64,000 nt of DNA. It comes from Streptomyces thermodiastaticus. GTDB taxonomy: Bacteria; Actinomycetota; Actinomycetes; Streptomycetales; Streptomycetaceae. Shown here in pieces: positions 8,334 through 17,918 of the stretch. Under the pieces are notes generated by a model. That model worked only from the letters and a program-made list of their open reading frames with translations. It did not search any database and had not been told where the DNA came from. Made by a program: the position numbers and the translations under genes. The stretch lies in NCBI RefSeq assembly GCF_014656135.1, contig NZ_BNBV01000001.1, positions 372,001 through 436,000 of the forward strand. Direction: 5' to 3'. Position 1 is the first letter of the stretch. The number at the start of each line of letters is the position of its first letter.

Positions 8334-9275
8334 GTGTCCCCATCCGCCGTGGCGACTGCCGACGCCGTCGCGGCCCGTGCCCGTGGGCTGACCAAGGCGT
8401 ACGGGTCGGGCGAGACCGCCGTGCTCGCGCTGGACTCGGTGGACGTCGACATCGCGCGCGGCCGCTTCACGGCGGTGATGGGCCCGTCCGGTTCGGGCAA
8501 GTCCACCCTGATGCACTGCCTGGCCGGGCTGGACAGCGTGTCGGCGGGGCGGGTGTGGATCGGGGACACCGAGATCACGGGGCTGAAGGACCGCGAGCTG
8601 ACCCGGCTGCGGCGGGACCGGATCGGGTTCATGTTCCAGTCGTTCAACCTGGTGCCCACGCTGAACGCCCTGGAGAACATCACGCTGCCCCTGGACATCG
8701 CCGGACGCCGGCCGGACGAGCAGTGGCTGGACCGGATCGTCGACACCCTGGGGCTGCGGGACCGGCTCGGCCACCGGCCTGCCCAGCTGTCCGGCGGCCA
8801 GCAGCAGCGGGTGGCCTGCGCGCGGGCGCTGGCCTCCCGGCCCGAGCTGATCTTCGCCGACGAGCCGACGGGCAACCTCGACTCCCGGGCCGGCCAGGAG
8901 GTGCTCGGCTTTCTGCGGGAGGCGGTCGACGGTCTGGGGCAGACGGTGGTGATGGTGACCCACGACCCGGGGGCGGCGGCCCGCGCCGATCTGGTCCTCT
9001 ATCTCGCGGACGGCCGGATCGTGGACCGGATGGAACACCCCACGGCACAGGCGGTGCTGGAGCGCATGCGCCTGTTCGCGCCGGGCCGCGGCGGCCGCCC
9101 CGGAGAGACGGACCGGGGGCCGGAGCACCCGGACCACCGGACGGACGCGCGCGGCACCGGCCCGCACCGGATCACGGCCGACCGGGTGCCGGAGCGCGGG
9201 CTCGCGCAGGAGCCGTGCGCCGCGGACGGGGCGTCACCCGGTGACGGCGACGCCGCGGCCGCCGAGGAGATGTGA
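8334..9275 (+). CDS. ABC transporter ATPase, MacB/LolD type
   Basis: A 313-residue ATPase with Walker [10 protein letters not shown] (K56), Q-loop, signature L-S-G-G-Q-Q-Q-R, Walker [11 protein letters not shown] and H-loop V-T-H-D. The GTG at 8334 is preferred over the upstream open frame because GAGGAGG stands 6 bp before it. After the ATPase core (about residue 240) there is a ~70-residue hydrophilic tail rich in Asp, Arg and Pro, which is longer than usual. The stop overlaps the start of the FtsX permease by 4 nt. Confidence 0.92.
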   Translation: MSPSAVATADAVAARARGLTKAYGSGETAVLALDSVDVDIARGRFTAVMGPSGSGKSTLMHCLAGLDSVSAGRVWIGDTEITGLKDRELTRLRRDRIGFMFQSFNLVPTLNALENITLPLDIAGRRPDEQWLDRIVDTLGLRDRLGHRPAQLSGGQQQRVACARALASRPELIFADEPTGNLDSRAGQEVLGFLREAVDGLGQTVVMVTHDPGAAARADLVLYLADGRIVDRMEHPTAQAVLERMRLFAPGRGGRPGETDRGPEHPDHRTDARGTGPHRITADRVPERGLAQEPCAADGASPGDGDAAAAEEM

Positions 9276-11848
9276 GCGGCGTGCTCAAGGCGACGTTGCG
9301 CGGTTTCCTGGCCCACCGGGGCAGGCTGCTGATGTCGGCCCTGGCGGTGGTGCTGTCCGTGGCGTTCGTCGCGGGCAGTCTGGTCTTCTCCGACACCGTC
9401 TCCCGGACCTTCGACCGGCTGTTCGCCTCCACCTCCGCCGATGTGTCGGTCACCCCTCGGCAGGACCTGAGGAGCCCTGTGCCCACCGGTGTGGTGCGGA
9501 CGCTTCCGGCGGACCTCGTGCGGCGCGTGGCCGAGGTGCCCGGCGTCGCGACGGTCCAGCTGGACGTCGTCGTGCGGAACGCGACGGTCGTCGACCGCCG
9601 CAACCGGCCGGTCGGCCCGGCCACCGGCAGCCCCATCACGGTGCGGAACTGGGAGGAGACCGGCCGCAGCCCGCTCCGGCTGGCCTCCGGCCGCACGCCG
9701 CGCGGCGACGGGGAGGCCGTGCTGGACGCGGACACCGCCAGGCGGCAGCAGGTACGCGTCGGCGATCCGCTGACGGTGCAGGCGCAGCCGGGCACGTTCC
9801 GGGTGCGGGTGGTCGGCATCGCCGCGTTCACCACGACCAATCCGGGCTCGGCGCTGGTCTGCCTCGACACCCCGGTCGCACAGCGGCGGCTGCTGGGCTC
9901 CACGGCCCGCGCGACCGGAATCTCCGCCGAGGCGGCGCCGGGAGTGAGCGACGCCCGGCTCAAGAGCCGGGTCGCCGCGGTGGTCGGGACGACGGCGTAC
10001 GACGTGCGCACCGCCGGCGAGCAGGCCAAGTCGGCCGCGGCGAGCCTGGGCTCGTTCCTGAAGATCATCAAGTTTGTGATGCTGGGTTTCGCCGGGATCG
10101 CGGTGCTCGTCGGCGTCTTCCTGATCGTCAACACCTACTCGATGCTGGTCGCCCAGCGCACCCGTGAGCTGGGGCTGCTGCGGGCGCTGGGCGCCGACCG
10201 CGGGCAGGTGCGACGGTCGGTGCTGACCGAGGCGGTGCTGCTGGGGCTCGTCGCCTCCGCACTGGGCCTGGCGGCGGGCATCGGGCTGGCGGCCGGGCTG
10301 ATCCGGCTGCTGAGCGTGTTCGGCATGAACCTGACGACGGCGGAGATGGCCGTCCGCTGGACCACGCCGGTGGCCGCCTGTGTGGTGGGCACCGGCGTGA
10401 CGTTCGTGGCGGCCTGTCTGCCGGCCCGGCGGGCGGCGGCGATCTCCCCGATGGCCGCCCTGACCGACACCGAGACCGCCGGAGTGGGGCGGCCGCTGAC
10501 GGTGCGGGCCGTGGCGGGTTCCGTGGTGGGCGCCGCGGGTGCCGCCGCGCTCGCGGGCTGCACACTGGTGTCCCGGACCGCGGCCGCCGTCTCACTGCTG
10601 GGCGTGGGCGTCGTGCTGACCCTGATCGCGACCGTGGTCGGCGGACCGCTGCTGGTGCGCCCGCTGATCCGGGTGCTGAGCGCGGCGTTCCCCGCGCTGT
10701 TCGGTCCGGTCGGGCGGATGAGCCGGCGCAACGCGCTGCGCAATCCGCGCCGCACCGGTGCCACCGCGGCCGCCCTGATGGTGGGCCTGGCGCTGGTCAC
10801 CGGGATGTCGGTGGCCGGCGCCAGTGTGACCCGGTCCGTGGACCGCCAGATCGACCGGACGCTGGGCGCGGACTACATCGTGCAGAACCGCACCTTCCTG
10901 CCCTTCCCGCAGCAGGTCACCGACGCGGTGCGGGACACCCCGGGCGCGGGCACCGTGGTACGGCAGCGGCTGGCGCCGATCGCGGTACGGCTGCCGGACG
11001 GCAAGCGGGTCCAGACGGTCGCCTCGGCCTACGACCGGCAGCTCGACTCCGTCGCCCGTCTGCGGTACGCGGCCGGGGACACCGCGGCCGCGCTCGCCGA
11101 CGGCCACCTGGCCATGGATGCCGGCTTCGCCCGCAGGCACGGTGTGCGGGCGGGCAGCGCGCTGCCGGCCGAGTTCCAGGGCGGGCGCCGCACCACGCTG
11201 ACCGTGGCGGCGCTGACCGACCAGGACCAGGCCGAGGGCTTCGGGGTGCAGGGCGGGCTGTTCATGGGCATGGGCACCTTCACCGAGCAGGTGCCGGAGG
11301 CCGCGGACGCCGCCCTGTACGTGAACGCGGCACCGGGCACGAGCACCGAGCAGCTGCGCGCCGCGCTGGACAAGGCGCTGGCTCCCTACCCGAACGTGCA
11401 GGTCAGGGACCAGGCGGACTACAAGGAGCTGGTGCACGACCAGATCGCGGTGCTGCTGTACCTCGTGTACGCGATGCTCGGGCTCGCCATCGTGATCGCG
11501 GTGCTCGGGGTCGTCAACACGCTGGCGCTGTCGGTGGTGGAACGCACCCGGGAGATCGGGCTGCTGCGGGCCATCGGGCTGGCCAGGCGGCAGCTGCGCC
11601 GGATGGTGCGGCTGGAGTCGGTGGTGATCGCGGTGTTCGGGGCGGTGCTCGGGCTGGCGCTGGGACTGGTGTGGGGGGTATGCGCACAGCGGGTGCTCGC
11701 GCTGCAGGGCATCACGGCACTGGCGATCCCCTGGGGCACCGTCGTCGCGGTGATGGCCGGCTCGGCCGTGGTGGGCGTGGTGGCGGCCGTGGTGCCGGCG
11801 GCGCGCGCCTCCCGCATGAATGTACTGGCGGCGATCGCGCACGAGTGA
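9272..11848 (+). CDS. FtsX-like ABC transporter permease
   Basis: An 858-residue integral membrane protein with an N-terminal transmembrane helix (about 15-40), a ~200-residue extracytoplasmic MacB_PCD-like domain, an FtsX domain (helices near 265-290, 315-345 and 365-385), a central hydrophobic pair (410-460), a second extracytoplasmic domain, and a second FtsX domain ending near 850. This duplicated layout is typical of actinobacterial MacB-type exporters or mechanotransducers. Translation starts at GTG 9272, coupled to the ATPase by a GTGA overlap. Substrate not deducible. Confidence 0.92.
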   Translation: MSGVLKATLRGFLAHRGRLLMSALAVVLSVAFVAGSLVFSDTVSRTFDRLFASTSADVSVTPRQDLRSPVPTGVVRTLPADLVRRVAEVPGVATVQLDVVVRNATVVDRRNRPVGPATGSPITVRNWEETGRSPLRLASGRTPRGDGEAVLDADTARRQQVRVGDPLTVQAQPGTFRVRVVGIAAFTTTNPGSALVCLDTPVAQRRLLGSTARATGISAEAAPGVSDARLKSRVAAVVGTTAYDVRTAGEQAKSAAASLGSFLKIIKFVMLGFAGIAVLVGVFLIVNTYSMLVAQRTRELGLLRALGADRGQVRRSVLTEAVLLGLVASALGLAAGIGLAAGLIRLLSVFGMNLTTAEMAVRWTTPVAACVVGTGVTFVAACLPARRAAAISPMAALTDTETAGVGRPLTVRAVAGSVVGAAGAAALAGCTLVSRTAAAVSLLGVGVVLTLIATVVGGPLLVRPLIRVLSAAFPALFGPVGRMSRRNALRNPRRTGATAAALMVGLALVTGMSVAGASVTRSVDRQIDRTLGADYIVQNRTFLPFPQQVTDAVRDTPGAGTVVRQRLAPIAVRLPDGKRVQTVASAYDRQLDSVARLRYAAGDTAAALADGHLAMDAGFARRHGVRAGSALPAEFQGGRRTTLTVAALTDQDQAEGFGVQGGLFMGMGTFTEQVPEAADAALYVNAAPGTSTEQLRAALDKALAPYPNVQVRDQADYKELVHDQIAVLLYLVYAMLGLAIVIAVLGVVNTLALSVVERTREIGLLRAIGLARRQLRRMVRLESVVIAVFGAVLGLALGLVWGVCAQRVLALQGITALAIPWGTVVAVMAGSAVVGVVAAVVPAARASRMNVLAAIAHE

Positions 11849-11894
11849 TGCAATCACGGCGGACGTCGAGGGAGACCGTCGAAGGGGAGAGATC

Positions 11895-12779
11895 ATGCCG
11901 CGCCCGTTCCGCTTCGGAGTCAACCTGTTCCGGCAGGCACCCGCCGCCGAGTGGCGTGCCACGTGCCGCAGGGCCGAGGACCTCGGCTACGACGTGCTCC
12001 TCGTCCCCGACCACCTCGGCAGTGTCGCGCCGTTCCCGGCGCTGGTGGCCGCCGCCCGGGCGACGACCCGGCCCCGGGTGGGGACGTTCGTGCTGAACGC
12101 GGGGTTCTGGAACCCGGTGCTGCTCGCCCGGGAGGCGGCGACGGTGGACGCGCTGACCGACGGCCGCCTGGAACTGGGGCTGGGCACCGGGTACGTCCGT
12201 GAGGAGCACGAGCGGGCCGGGCTGCCCTTCGGCTCTCCGGGCGAGCGCGTGGACCGCCTGCGGCGCACGGTCGAGGAGCTGGACCGTCTGCTGGGTTCCG
12301 AGGAGCACCTGCCGCGGCCCGTGCAGCGCCGGGTGCCGTTGCTGATCGGGGCGAACGGTGACCGGATGCTGCGGCTGACCGCGCGACACGCGGACATCGC
12401 GGCGTTCACGGCCGCGCGCTCCGCGCCGGGCAGCGCCACGGGACTGCTGCCGCTGGACGCCGGGGAGCTGGACGAGCGGGTGGCGCTGTACCGCAAGCTC
12501 GCGGCGGACCGCGCCGAGGAGGCCGAGCTGAACCTGCTGCTGCAGATCGTGGCGGTCACCGACGATCCCGAGGCAGTGCTCCGGCCGCTGCTGGAGCATG
12601 TGCCGGGCCTGACGCTGGAGCAGGCGCTGGCGCTGCCGGCGGTCCTGGTGGGCCCGCTGGAGCAGCTCGTCGAGCAGGTACGGGGGCTGCGCGACCGGTA
12701 CGGGTTCACCTATCTGACCGTGCTCGAGCCGTACATGGAGGTCTTCGCCGAGGTGATGGCGCGGCTGCGGGAGGCGTAG
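11895..12779 (+). CDS. LLM-class F420-dependent oxidoreductase
   Basis: A 294-residue TIM-barrel protein of the luciferase-like family, with the opening F-R-F-G-V-N and E-D-L-G-Y-D-V-L-L-V-P-D-H segments, A-R-E-A-A-T-V-D-A-L-T-D-G-R-L-E-L-G-L-G-T-G, and G-A-N-G-D. The pattern matches the actinobacterial subgroup described as TIGR03621 (F420-linked, substrate unknown). GGGGAGAG precedes the ATG at 11895. It follows the ABC permease by 46 bp on the same strand but has no obvious functional link with it. Confidence 0.88.
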   Translation: MPRPFRFGVNLFRQAPAAEWRATCRRAEDLGYDVLLVPDHLGSVAPFPALVAAARATTRPRVGTFVLNAGFWNPVLLAREAATVDALTDGRLELGLGTGYVREEHERAGLPFGSPGERVDRLRRTVEELDRLLGSEEHLPRPVQRRVPLLIGANGDRMLRLTARHADIAAFTAARSAPGSATGLLPLDAGELDERVALYRKLAADRAEEAELNLLLQIVAVTDDPEAVLRPLLEHVPGLTLEQALALPAVLVGPLEQLVEQVRGLRDRYGFTYLTVLEPYMEVFAEVMARLREA

Positions 12780-13035
12780 TCCGCGGGGTGTCGCGGGAGT
12801 CTCCGGTTCCGGCCCGCGCACGTTCCGGCCGGGGCGCCGTCGGCGCCGGGCGCGGGCCGCTCGCACGAGCGCCCCCTGGAACACCTCACACCCGCCCTTT
12901 ACCCATTCTTTACCTGAGGTGGAGAACTCGAACCTCCATGAGAGGTAGCCGGTATCCGCTCACGGACGACCCGCCCGATGTCCGCCGCCGCGCACGCGCC
13001 CTGGTCCTGTCCGACGATGGGACGGGGGTGAGCCG

Positions 13036-14421
13036 ATGACCGAGGTGCTCCTGCTGCTGGTGACGGTGGCGCTGTGCGTGGCCTGCGGCGGCTTCGTCGC
13101 GGCCGAGTTCTCGCTGACCACCGTGGAGCGCGGCGCCCTGGAGCGAGCGGCCCGGCACGGCGAGCGCGGTGCGGCCGGCGCCCTGAAGGCGGTACGGAAC
13201 CTGACCTTTCAGCTGTCCGGCGCCCAGCTCGGGATCACCGCCACCAATCTGGTGGTCGGCATGCTCGCCGAGCCGTCGATCGCCGCCCTGATCGCCGGAC
13301 CGCTGGAGCGGTTCGGCGTCTCCCGGTCCACGGCCGGCTCGGTGGCGCTGGTGCTGGGCACGGCGTTGTCCACGGTGTTCCTGATGGTGGTCGGCGAGCT
13401 GGTGCCGAAGAACTGGGCGATCTCCTCCCCGCTGGTGATGGCCCGCCGGGTGGGCACCGCGCTGCGCTGGTTCAGCGCGGCCTTCCGGCCGTTCATCACC
13501 CACCTGAACAACACCGCGAACCGTGTGGTGCGCCGGCTCGGGGTGGAGCCCGCCGAGGAGCTGGCCTCGGCGCGCGGCCCCCAGGAGCTGGCCGCGCTGG
13601 CCCGGTACTCCGCGCGCGCGGGCGCCCTGGAGCCGGACACCGCCGAGCTGTTCGTGCGGACCCTGAACCTGGCCGACCTGACCGCGGAGAACGTGATGAC
13701 CCCGCGCGTCCAGGTGGTGGCCCTGGACGCGCAGGCCACGTGCGAGGACGTGGCCAACGCGACCCGGGCGACCGGCCTGTCCCGCTTCCCCGTCTACCGC
13801 GGCAGCCTGGACGCGGTGGTGGGCACCGCCCACATCAAGGACGTGCTGGCGGTGCCCGCCGGGCAGCGCACCCGGACGCCCGTGTCGCAGATCATGCGCG
13901 AGCCGCTGTTCGTGCCCGCGTCGCTGACCGTGGACCGGCTGCTGGACCGGCTGGGCGGACGGCGCACCATGGCGGTCGTCATCGACGAGTACGGCGGCAC
14001 GGCGGGCGTGGCCACGCTGGAGGACATCGTCGAGGAGGTCGTCGGCGAGGTCCACGACGAGCACGACCTGCCCGAGACACCCGGCATCGTCCCGGCCGGC
14101 GCCGACGCCGCCGGACACGCCCTGTACTCCGCCGACGGCTCCGCCCGCGTGGACCAGCTGGCCCGTCTGGGGCTGCGGGCCCCCGAAGGCCCCTACGAGA
14201 CCCTCGCCGGCCTGGTCGCCACCCGGCTGGGCCGGATACCGGTGACCGGTGACGTGCTGCAGGTCGCCGGGTGGCGGCTGAACGTGGTGGACGCGACCGG
14301 GCACCGGGCCGCCCGGGTGCTGCTGCACGCGCCGCTCGACGACGCCCACCCGCCGGCCGCCCGGCACCCTGAGCAGCGGGGCGAGCAGCAAGTGGGCGAC
14401 GGGAAGGGGGCCGGCCCGTGA
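13036..14421 (+). CDS. CNNM/HlyC-CorC membrane protein, full length
   Basis: A 461-residue protein with an N-terminal DUF21/CNNM transmembrane domain (about residues 1-190, including G-A-Q-L-G-I-T and G-E-L-V-P-K-N), a tandem CBS pair (about 205-335, with I-D-E-Y-G-G-T-A-G-V), and a C-terminal CorC_HlyC domain (about 350-440). The family is linked to Mg2+/Co2+ transport or efflux; 'hemolysin' is a historical name. The 3' end overlaps the next paralogue by 4 nt (GTGA), so the two are translationally coupled and may form a heteromer. Confidence 0.92.
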   Translation: MTEVLLLLVTVALCVACGGFVAAEFSLTTVERGALERAARHGERGAAGALKAVRNLTFQLSGAQLGITATNLVVGMLAEPSIAALIAGPLERFGVSRSTAGSVALVLGTALSTVFLMVVGELVPKNWAISSPLVMARRVGTALRWFSAAFRPFITHLNNTANRVVRRLGVEPAEELASARGPQELAALARYSARAGALEPDTAELFVRTLNLADLTAENVMTPRVQVVALDAQATCEDVANATRATGLSRFPVYRGSLDAVVGTAHIKDVLAVPAGQRTRTPVSQIMREPLFVPASLTVDRLLDRLGGRRTMAVVIDEYGGTAGVATLEDIVEEVVGEVHDEHDLPETPGIVPAGADAAGHALYSADGSARVDQLARLGLRAPEGPYETLAGLVATRLGRIPVTGDVLQVAGWRLNVVDATGHRAARVLLHAPLDDAHPPAARHPEQRGEQQVGDGKGAGP

Positions 14422-15431
14422 CCGCCGTGCAGATCCTGATCGGTCTGGCGACCCTGGTCGTCAACGCCTTCTTCGTGGGCGCCGAGTTCGCGCTGATCTC
14501 GGTGCGCCGCAGCCAGGTCGAGCCGTACGCCGAGGCGGGCGACCGGCGGGCGCGCGGCGTGCTGTGGGGTCTGGAGCACGTCTCGGCGCTGCTGGCGGCC
14601 GCGCAGCTCGGGATCACCCTGTGCACCCTGGTGCTCGGCGTGGTCGCCGAACCGGCGATCGCGCACCTGCTCGAGCCCGTCTTCCACGCCCTGGGCGTGC
14701 CGGAGGGCGCCGGGCATGCGGTGTCCTTCGTGATCGCGCTGACTCTGGCCACGTATCTGCACATGCTGCTCGGGGAGATGGTGCCGAAGAACATCGCGCT
14801 GGCGGAGCCGGTGCGCAGCGCCCTGCTGCTCGGCCCGCCGCTGGTCGCGCTGTCCCGGGCCCTGCGGCCGGTGATCTTCACGGTGAACGCGTTCGCGAAC
14901 GGACTGCTGAGGCTGCTGCGGGTGGAGGCGAGGAACGAGGTCCCGGCGACCTACACGGACACCGAGCTGGCGGACATCGTCAAGGACGCGAGCCAGGCCG
15001 GTCTCATCGACGACCGGGCCCAGGAGCGGCTGAGCGACGCGCTGGAGCTGGGGCGCCGGCCGGTGCGGGACGTGGTGCTGCCGCTGGAGCGGGTCGTCTA
15101 CGCCCGTCTCGGCGTCACCCCGGAGCAGCTGGAGAAGCTGTCCGCCGACTCCGGATTCTCCCGGTTCCCCGTGGTCGACGAGGCCCGGCACATCATCGGC
15201 TATCTGCACGTCAAGGACGCCCTGGACACCTCGCCGCGCACCGAGCCGTTCCGGCTGCGGCACATGCGCCGCATCGCCCGGGTCAGAGAGAGCACGCCGC
15301 TGGACGACGTCCTCACCGCGATGCGGGCGGGCCGCACCCACCTCGCGGCGGTGCTCGGCGCGGACGGTCGCCTGGCCGGCCTGGTGACGATGGAGGACGT
15401 GCTGCGGCAGCTGTTCGGGCAGTCCGTGTGA
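14418..15431 (+). CDS. CNNM/HlyC-CorC membrane protein, short paralogue
   Basis: A 337-residue paralogue of the preceding protein with DUF21 (about 1-190, again with A-Q-L-G-I-T and G-E-M-V-P-K-N) and two CBS motifs, ending right after L-V-T-M-E-D-V-L. It lacks the CorC_HlyC domain found in its neighbour. GTG 14418 overlaps the upstream stop. Tandem long plus short CNNM proteins are common in actinobacteria. The pair suggests a two-subunit divalent cation system, but this is inference. Confidence 0.9.
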   Translation: MTAVQILIGLATLVVNAFFVGAEFALISVRRSQVEPYAEAGDRRARGVLWGLEHVSALLAAAQLGITLCTLVLGVVAEPAIAHLLEPVFHALGVPEGAGHAVSFVIALTLATYLHMLLGEMVPKNIALAEPVRSALLLGPPLVALSRALRPVIFTVNAFANGLLRLLRVEARNEVPATYTDTELADIVKDASQAGLIDDRAQERLSDALELGRRPVRDVVLPLERVVYARLGVTPEQLEKLSADSGFSRFPVVDEARHIIGYLHVKDALDTSPRTEPFRLRHMRRIARVRESTPLDDVLTAMRAGRTHLAAVLGADGRLAGLVTMEDVLRQLFGQSV

Positions 15432-15518
15432 CATGGCGGCCGAGCCGCACGGTGAGCGGAAGCGGCCGGCGAAACGGGACCGGACCGACCGCTTGGTATG
15501 CGCTCGGGCGGGCCGGGA

Positions 15519-15524
15519 TAGGAT
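15519..15524 (+). promoter_or_regulatory. Putative -10 element of the GDSL hydrolase gene
   Basis: TAGGAT lies 10 bp before the ATG at 15534, which would place the transcription start at or next to the start codon (leaderless or near-leaderless). A TTGGTA hexamer at 15493-15498 is a weak -35 with a long (20 bp) spacer. Confidence 0.3.
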
Positions 15525-15533
15525 CGCCCCGCC

Positions 15534-16358
15534 ATGCAGACGCTCCCCGCATCCCCCGCACACACCAGCCTGGTCGCGGTCGGCGACTCCTTCACCGAGG
15601 GCATGTCGGACCAGCTGCCGGACGGCTCCTACCGGGGCTGGGCCGACCTGCTGGCGGCCCGGATGGCCGCCCGCACGCCCGGTTTCCGGTACGCCAACCT
15701 CGCCGTGCGCGGCAAGCTGATCGGGCAGATCCTCCACGAGCAGGTCGACGTGGCGGCGGCCATGGGGGCCGACGTGGTGACGCTGGTCGGCGGGCTCAAC
15801 GACGTGCTGCGGCCCCGGTGCGACATGGGCCGGGTGCGGGGCCTGCTGACGGAGGCGGTGGAGCGGCTGGCGCCGTCCTGCGAGCAGCTGGTGCTGATGC
15901 GCAGCCCCGGCCGGCGGGGCCCCGTCCTGGAGCGGGTCCGGCCGCGCATGGAGCAGCTGTACGCCTGCATCGACGACCTCGCCGCCCGGCACGGTGCCGT
16001 GGTCGTCGACCTGTACGGCGCCCCGTCGCTGGCCGACCCCCGGATGTGGGCCGTGGACCGGCTGCACCTGACCGCCGAGGGCCATCGCCGGGTCGCCGAG
16101 GCGGTGTGGCAGGCCCTCGGCTACGAGCCGGAGGACCCCGAGTGGCGCACCCCCTTGCCGCCGACCGCGCCGCCGGGCTGGGTCAGCCGCCGGATCTCCG
16201 ACCTCCGTTTCACCCGCGAGCATCTGCTGCCCTGGATAGGCCGGCGCCTGACCGGCCGCTCCTCCGGCGACGGCCGCCCGCCCAAGCGGCCCGAGCTGCT
16301 CCCCTGCCCCGCGGCCGCGGCCCGCGCGGCGGACACGGCCGGGACGCGCCCGGCCTGA
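15534..16358 (+). CDS. SGNH/GDSL hydrolase
   Basis: A 274-residue esterase-fold protein. All three catalytic blocks are visible: block I G-D-S-F-T-E-G (Ser nucleophile), block III G-G-L-N-D-V, and block V D-R-L-H-L-T with the Asp/His pair. No signal peptide is apparent, so a cytoplasmic acyl-hydrolase is most likely. After about residue 215 the protein carries a basic, Pro/Arg-rich tail of ~60 residues. No ribosome-binding site is seen; the -10-like TAGGAT 10 bp upstream suggests a leaderless message. Confidence 0.88.
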   Translation: MQTLPASPAHTSLVAVGDSFTEGMSDQLPDGSYRGWADLLAARMAARTPGFRYANLAVRGKLIGQILHEQVDVAAAMGADVVTLVGGLNDVLRPRCDMGRVRGLLTEAVERLAPSCEQLVLMRSPGRRGPVLERVRPRMEQLYACIDDLAARHGAVVVDLYGAPSLADPRMWAVDRLHLTAEGHRRVAEAVWQALGYEPEDPEWRTPLPPTAPPGWVSRRISDLRFTREHLLPWIGRRLTGRSSGDGRPPKRPELLPCPAAAARAADTAGTRPA

Positions 16359-16417
16359 CGGTGCTCTCGTAGCTTCCGACGAACACCCCCGTGGCGCTGG
16401 CCTGCACGAATCGCCAG

Positions 16418-16423
16418 TAGAAT
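16418..16423 (+). promoter_or_regulatory. Putative -10 element of purB
   Basis: TAGAAT ends 8 bp before the GTG start of purB at 16432. There is no ribosome-binding site in between, consistent with a leaderless purB transcript. No clear -35 is seen. Confidence 0.4.
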
Positions 16424-16431
16424 CCGTACAC

Positions 16432-17874
16432 GTGACTTCTGCGCCCGCCAAGCCCCGTATCCCGAACGTCCTCGCCGGACGCTACGCCTCCGCCCAGCTC
16501 GCCACGCTGTGGTCGCCCGAGCACAAGGTGAAGCTGGAGCGCCGGCTCTGGCTCGCCGTACTGCGCGCCCAGAAGGACCTCGGGATCGAGGTGCCCGAGG
16601 AGGCGATCGCCGACTACGAGCGGGTGTCGGACCAGGTCGACCTGGCCTCCATCGCCGAGCGCGAGAAGGTCACGCGGCACGACGTGAAGGCCCGCATCGA
16701 GGAGTTCAACGCCCTGGCCGGGCACGAGCACGTGCACAAGGGCATGACCTCCCGCGATCTGACGGAGAACGTCGAGCAGCTGCAGATCCGCCTGTCGCTG
16801 GAGCTGATGCGCGACCGCACGGTCGCCGTCCTGGCCCGGCTCGGCAAGCTGGCCGCCGAGCACGGCGAGCTGGTCATGGCCGGCCGCTCGCACAACGTCG
16901 CCGCGCAGGCCACCACCCTGGGCAAGCGGTTCGCCACCGCCGCCGACGAGCTGCTGGTCGCCTACGAGCGTCTGGAGGCGCTGCTGGGCCGCTATCCGCT
17001 GCGCGGCATCAAAGGCCCGGTCGGCACCGCGCAGGACATGCTGGACCTGCTGGACGGCGACGCCGGAAAGCTGGCCGAGCTGGAGCGCCGGATCGCCGAG
17101 CACCTGGGCTTCTCGCAGGCCTTCACCTCCGTCGGGCAGGTCTACCCGCGCTCCCTGGACTACGAGGTCGTCACCACCCTGGTGCAGCTGGCGGCGGCGC
17201 CGTCGTCGCTGGCGAAGACGATCCGGCTGATGGCCGGGCACGAGCTGGTCACCGAGGGCTTCAAGCCGGGGCAGGTCGGCTCCTCGGCGATGCCGCACAA
17301 GATGAACACCCGCTCCTGCGAGCGCGTCAACGGCCTGATGGTGATCCTGCGCGGTTACGCGTCGATGACCGGGGAGCTGGCGGGCGACCAGTGGAACGAG
17401 GGCGACGTGTCCTGCTCGGTGGTGCGCCGGGTCGCGCTGCCGGACGCCTTCTTCGCCCTGGACGGCCTGCTGGAGACGTTTCTGACGGTCCTCGACGAGT
17501 TCGGCGCGTTCCCCGCCGTCATCTCCCGGGAGCTGGACCGTTACCTGCCGTTCCTGGCCACCACCAAGGTCCTCATGGGCGCGGTGCGGGCCGGGGTCGG
17601 CCGGGAGGTCGCGCACGAGGCGATCAAGGAGAACGCCGTCGCCACCGCACTCGCGATGCGCGAGCAGGGCGCCGAGCGCAACGACCTGCTCGACAAGCTC
17701 GCCGCCGACGAGCGCCTGCCGCTCGACCGTGAGCAGCTCGAGGCTCTCATGGCCGACAGGCTGTCCTTCACCGGTGCGGCGGCCGACCAGGTCGGCACGG
17801 TGGTCGCCCGGATCGAGAAGATCGTCGAGCAGCACCCTCAGGCCGCCGGCTACGTCCCGGGGGCGATCCTCTGA
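16432..17874 (+). CDS. purB: Adenylosuccinate lyase
   Basis: A 480-residue member of the fumarase/aspartase superfamily that acts twice in purine synthesis, cleaving SAICAR and adenylosuccinate. The family signature S-S-A-M-P-H-K-M-N is intact, as are the H-K-G-M-T-S-R-D segment (catalytic His region) and the G-R-S-H-N-V-A-A-Q region. Length agrees with actinobacterial PurB. The GTG at 16432 begins the normal N-terminus. The downstream glycosylase gene follows very closely and may share its transcript. Confidence 0.95.
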   Translation: MTSAPAKPRIPNVLAGRYASAQLATLWSPEHKVKLERRLWLAVLRAQKDLGIEVPEEAIADYERVSDQVDLASIAEREKVTRHDVKARIEEFNALAGHEHVHKGMTSRDLTENVEQLQIRLSLELMRDRTVAVLARLGKLAAEHGELVMAGRSHNVAAQATTLGKRFATAADELLVAYERLEALLGRYPLRGIKGPVGTAQDMLDLLDGDAGKLAELERRIAEHLGFSQAFTSVGQVYPRSLDYEVVTTLVQLAAAPSSLAKTIRLMAGHELVTEGFKPGQVGSSAMPHKMNTRSCERVNGLMVILRGYASMTGELAGDQWNEGDVSCSVVRRVALPDAFFALDGLLETFLTVLDEFGAFPAVISRELDRYLPFLATTKVLMGAVRAGVGREVAHEAIKENAVATALAMREQGAERNDLLDKLAADERLPLDREQLEALMADRLSFTGAAADQVGTVVARIEKIVEQHPQAAGYVPGAIL

Positions 17875-17918
17875 CGCGCTTCACCCCGCAGGAACTCGAG
17901 GCTGCCCGCGGCCGGCGC

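Noticed and set aside
12938-13039. 33-codon ORF ending in an ATGA overlap with the first CNNM gene
   Set aside because: The overlap is suggestive, but the peptide is short and basic, has no ribosome-binding site and no recognisable pattern; not enough to call a gene.
14193-16451. Minus-strand frame of about 750 codons over the CNNM and GDSL genes
   Set aside because: It spans three intact plus-strand genes and their gaps without any motif; artefact of GC content.
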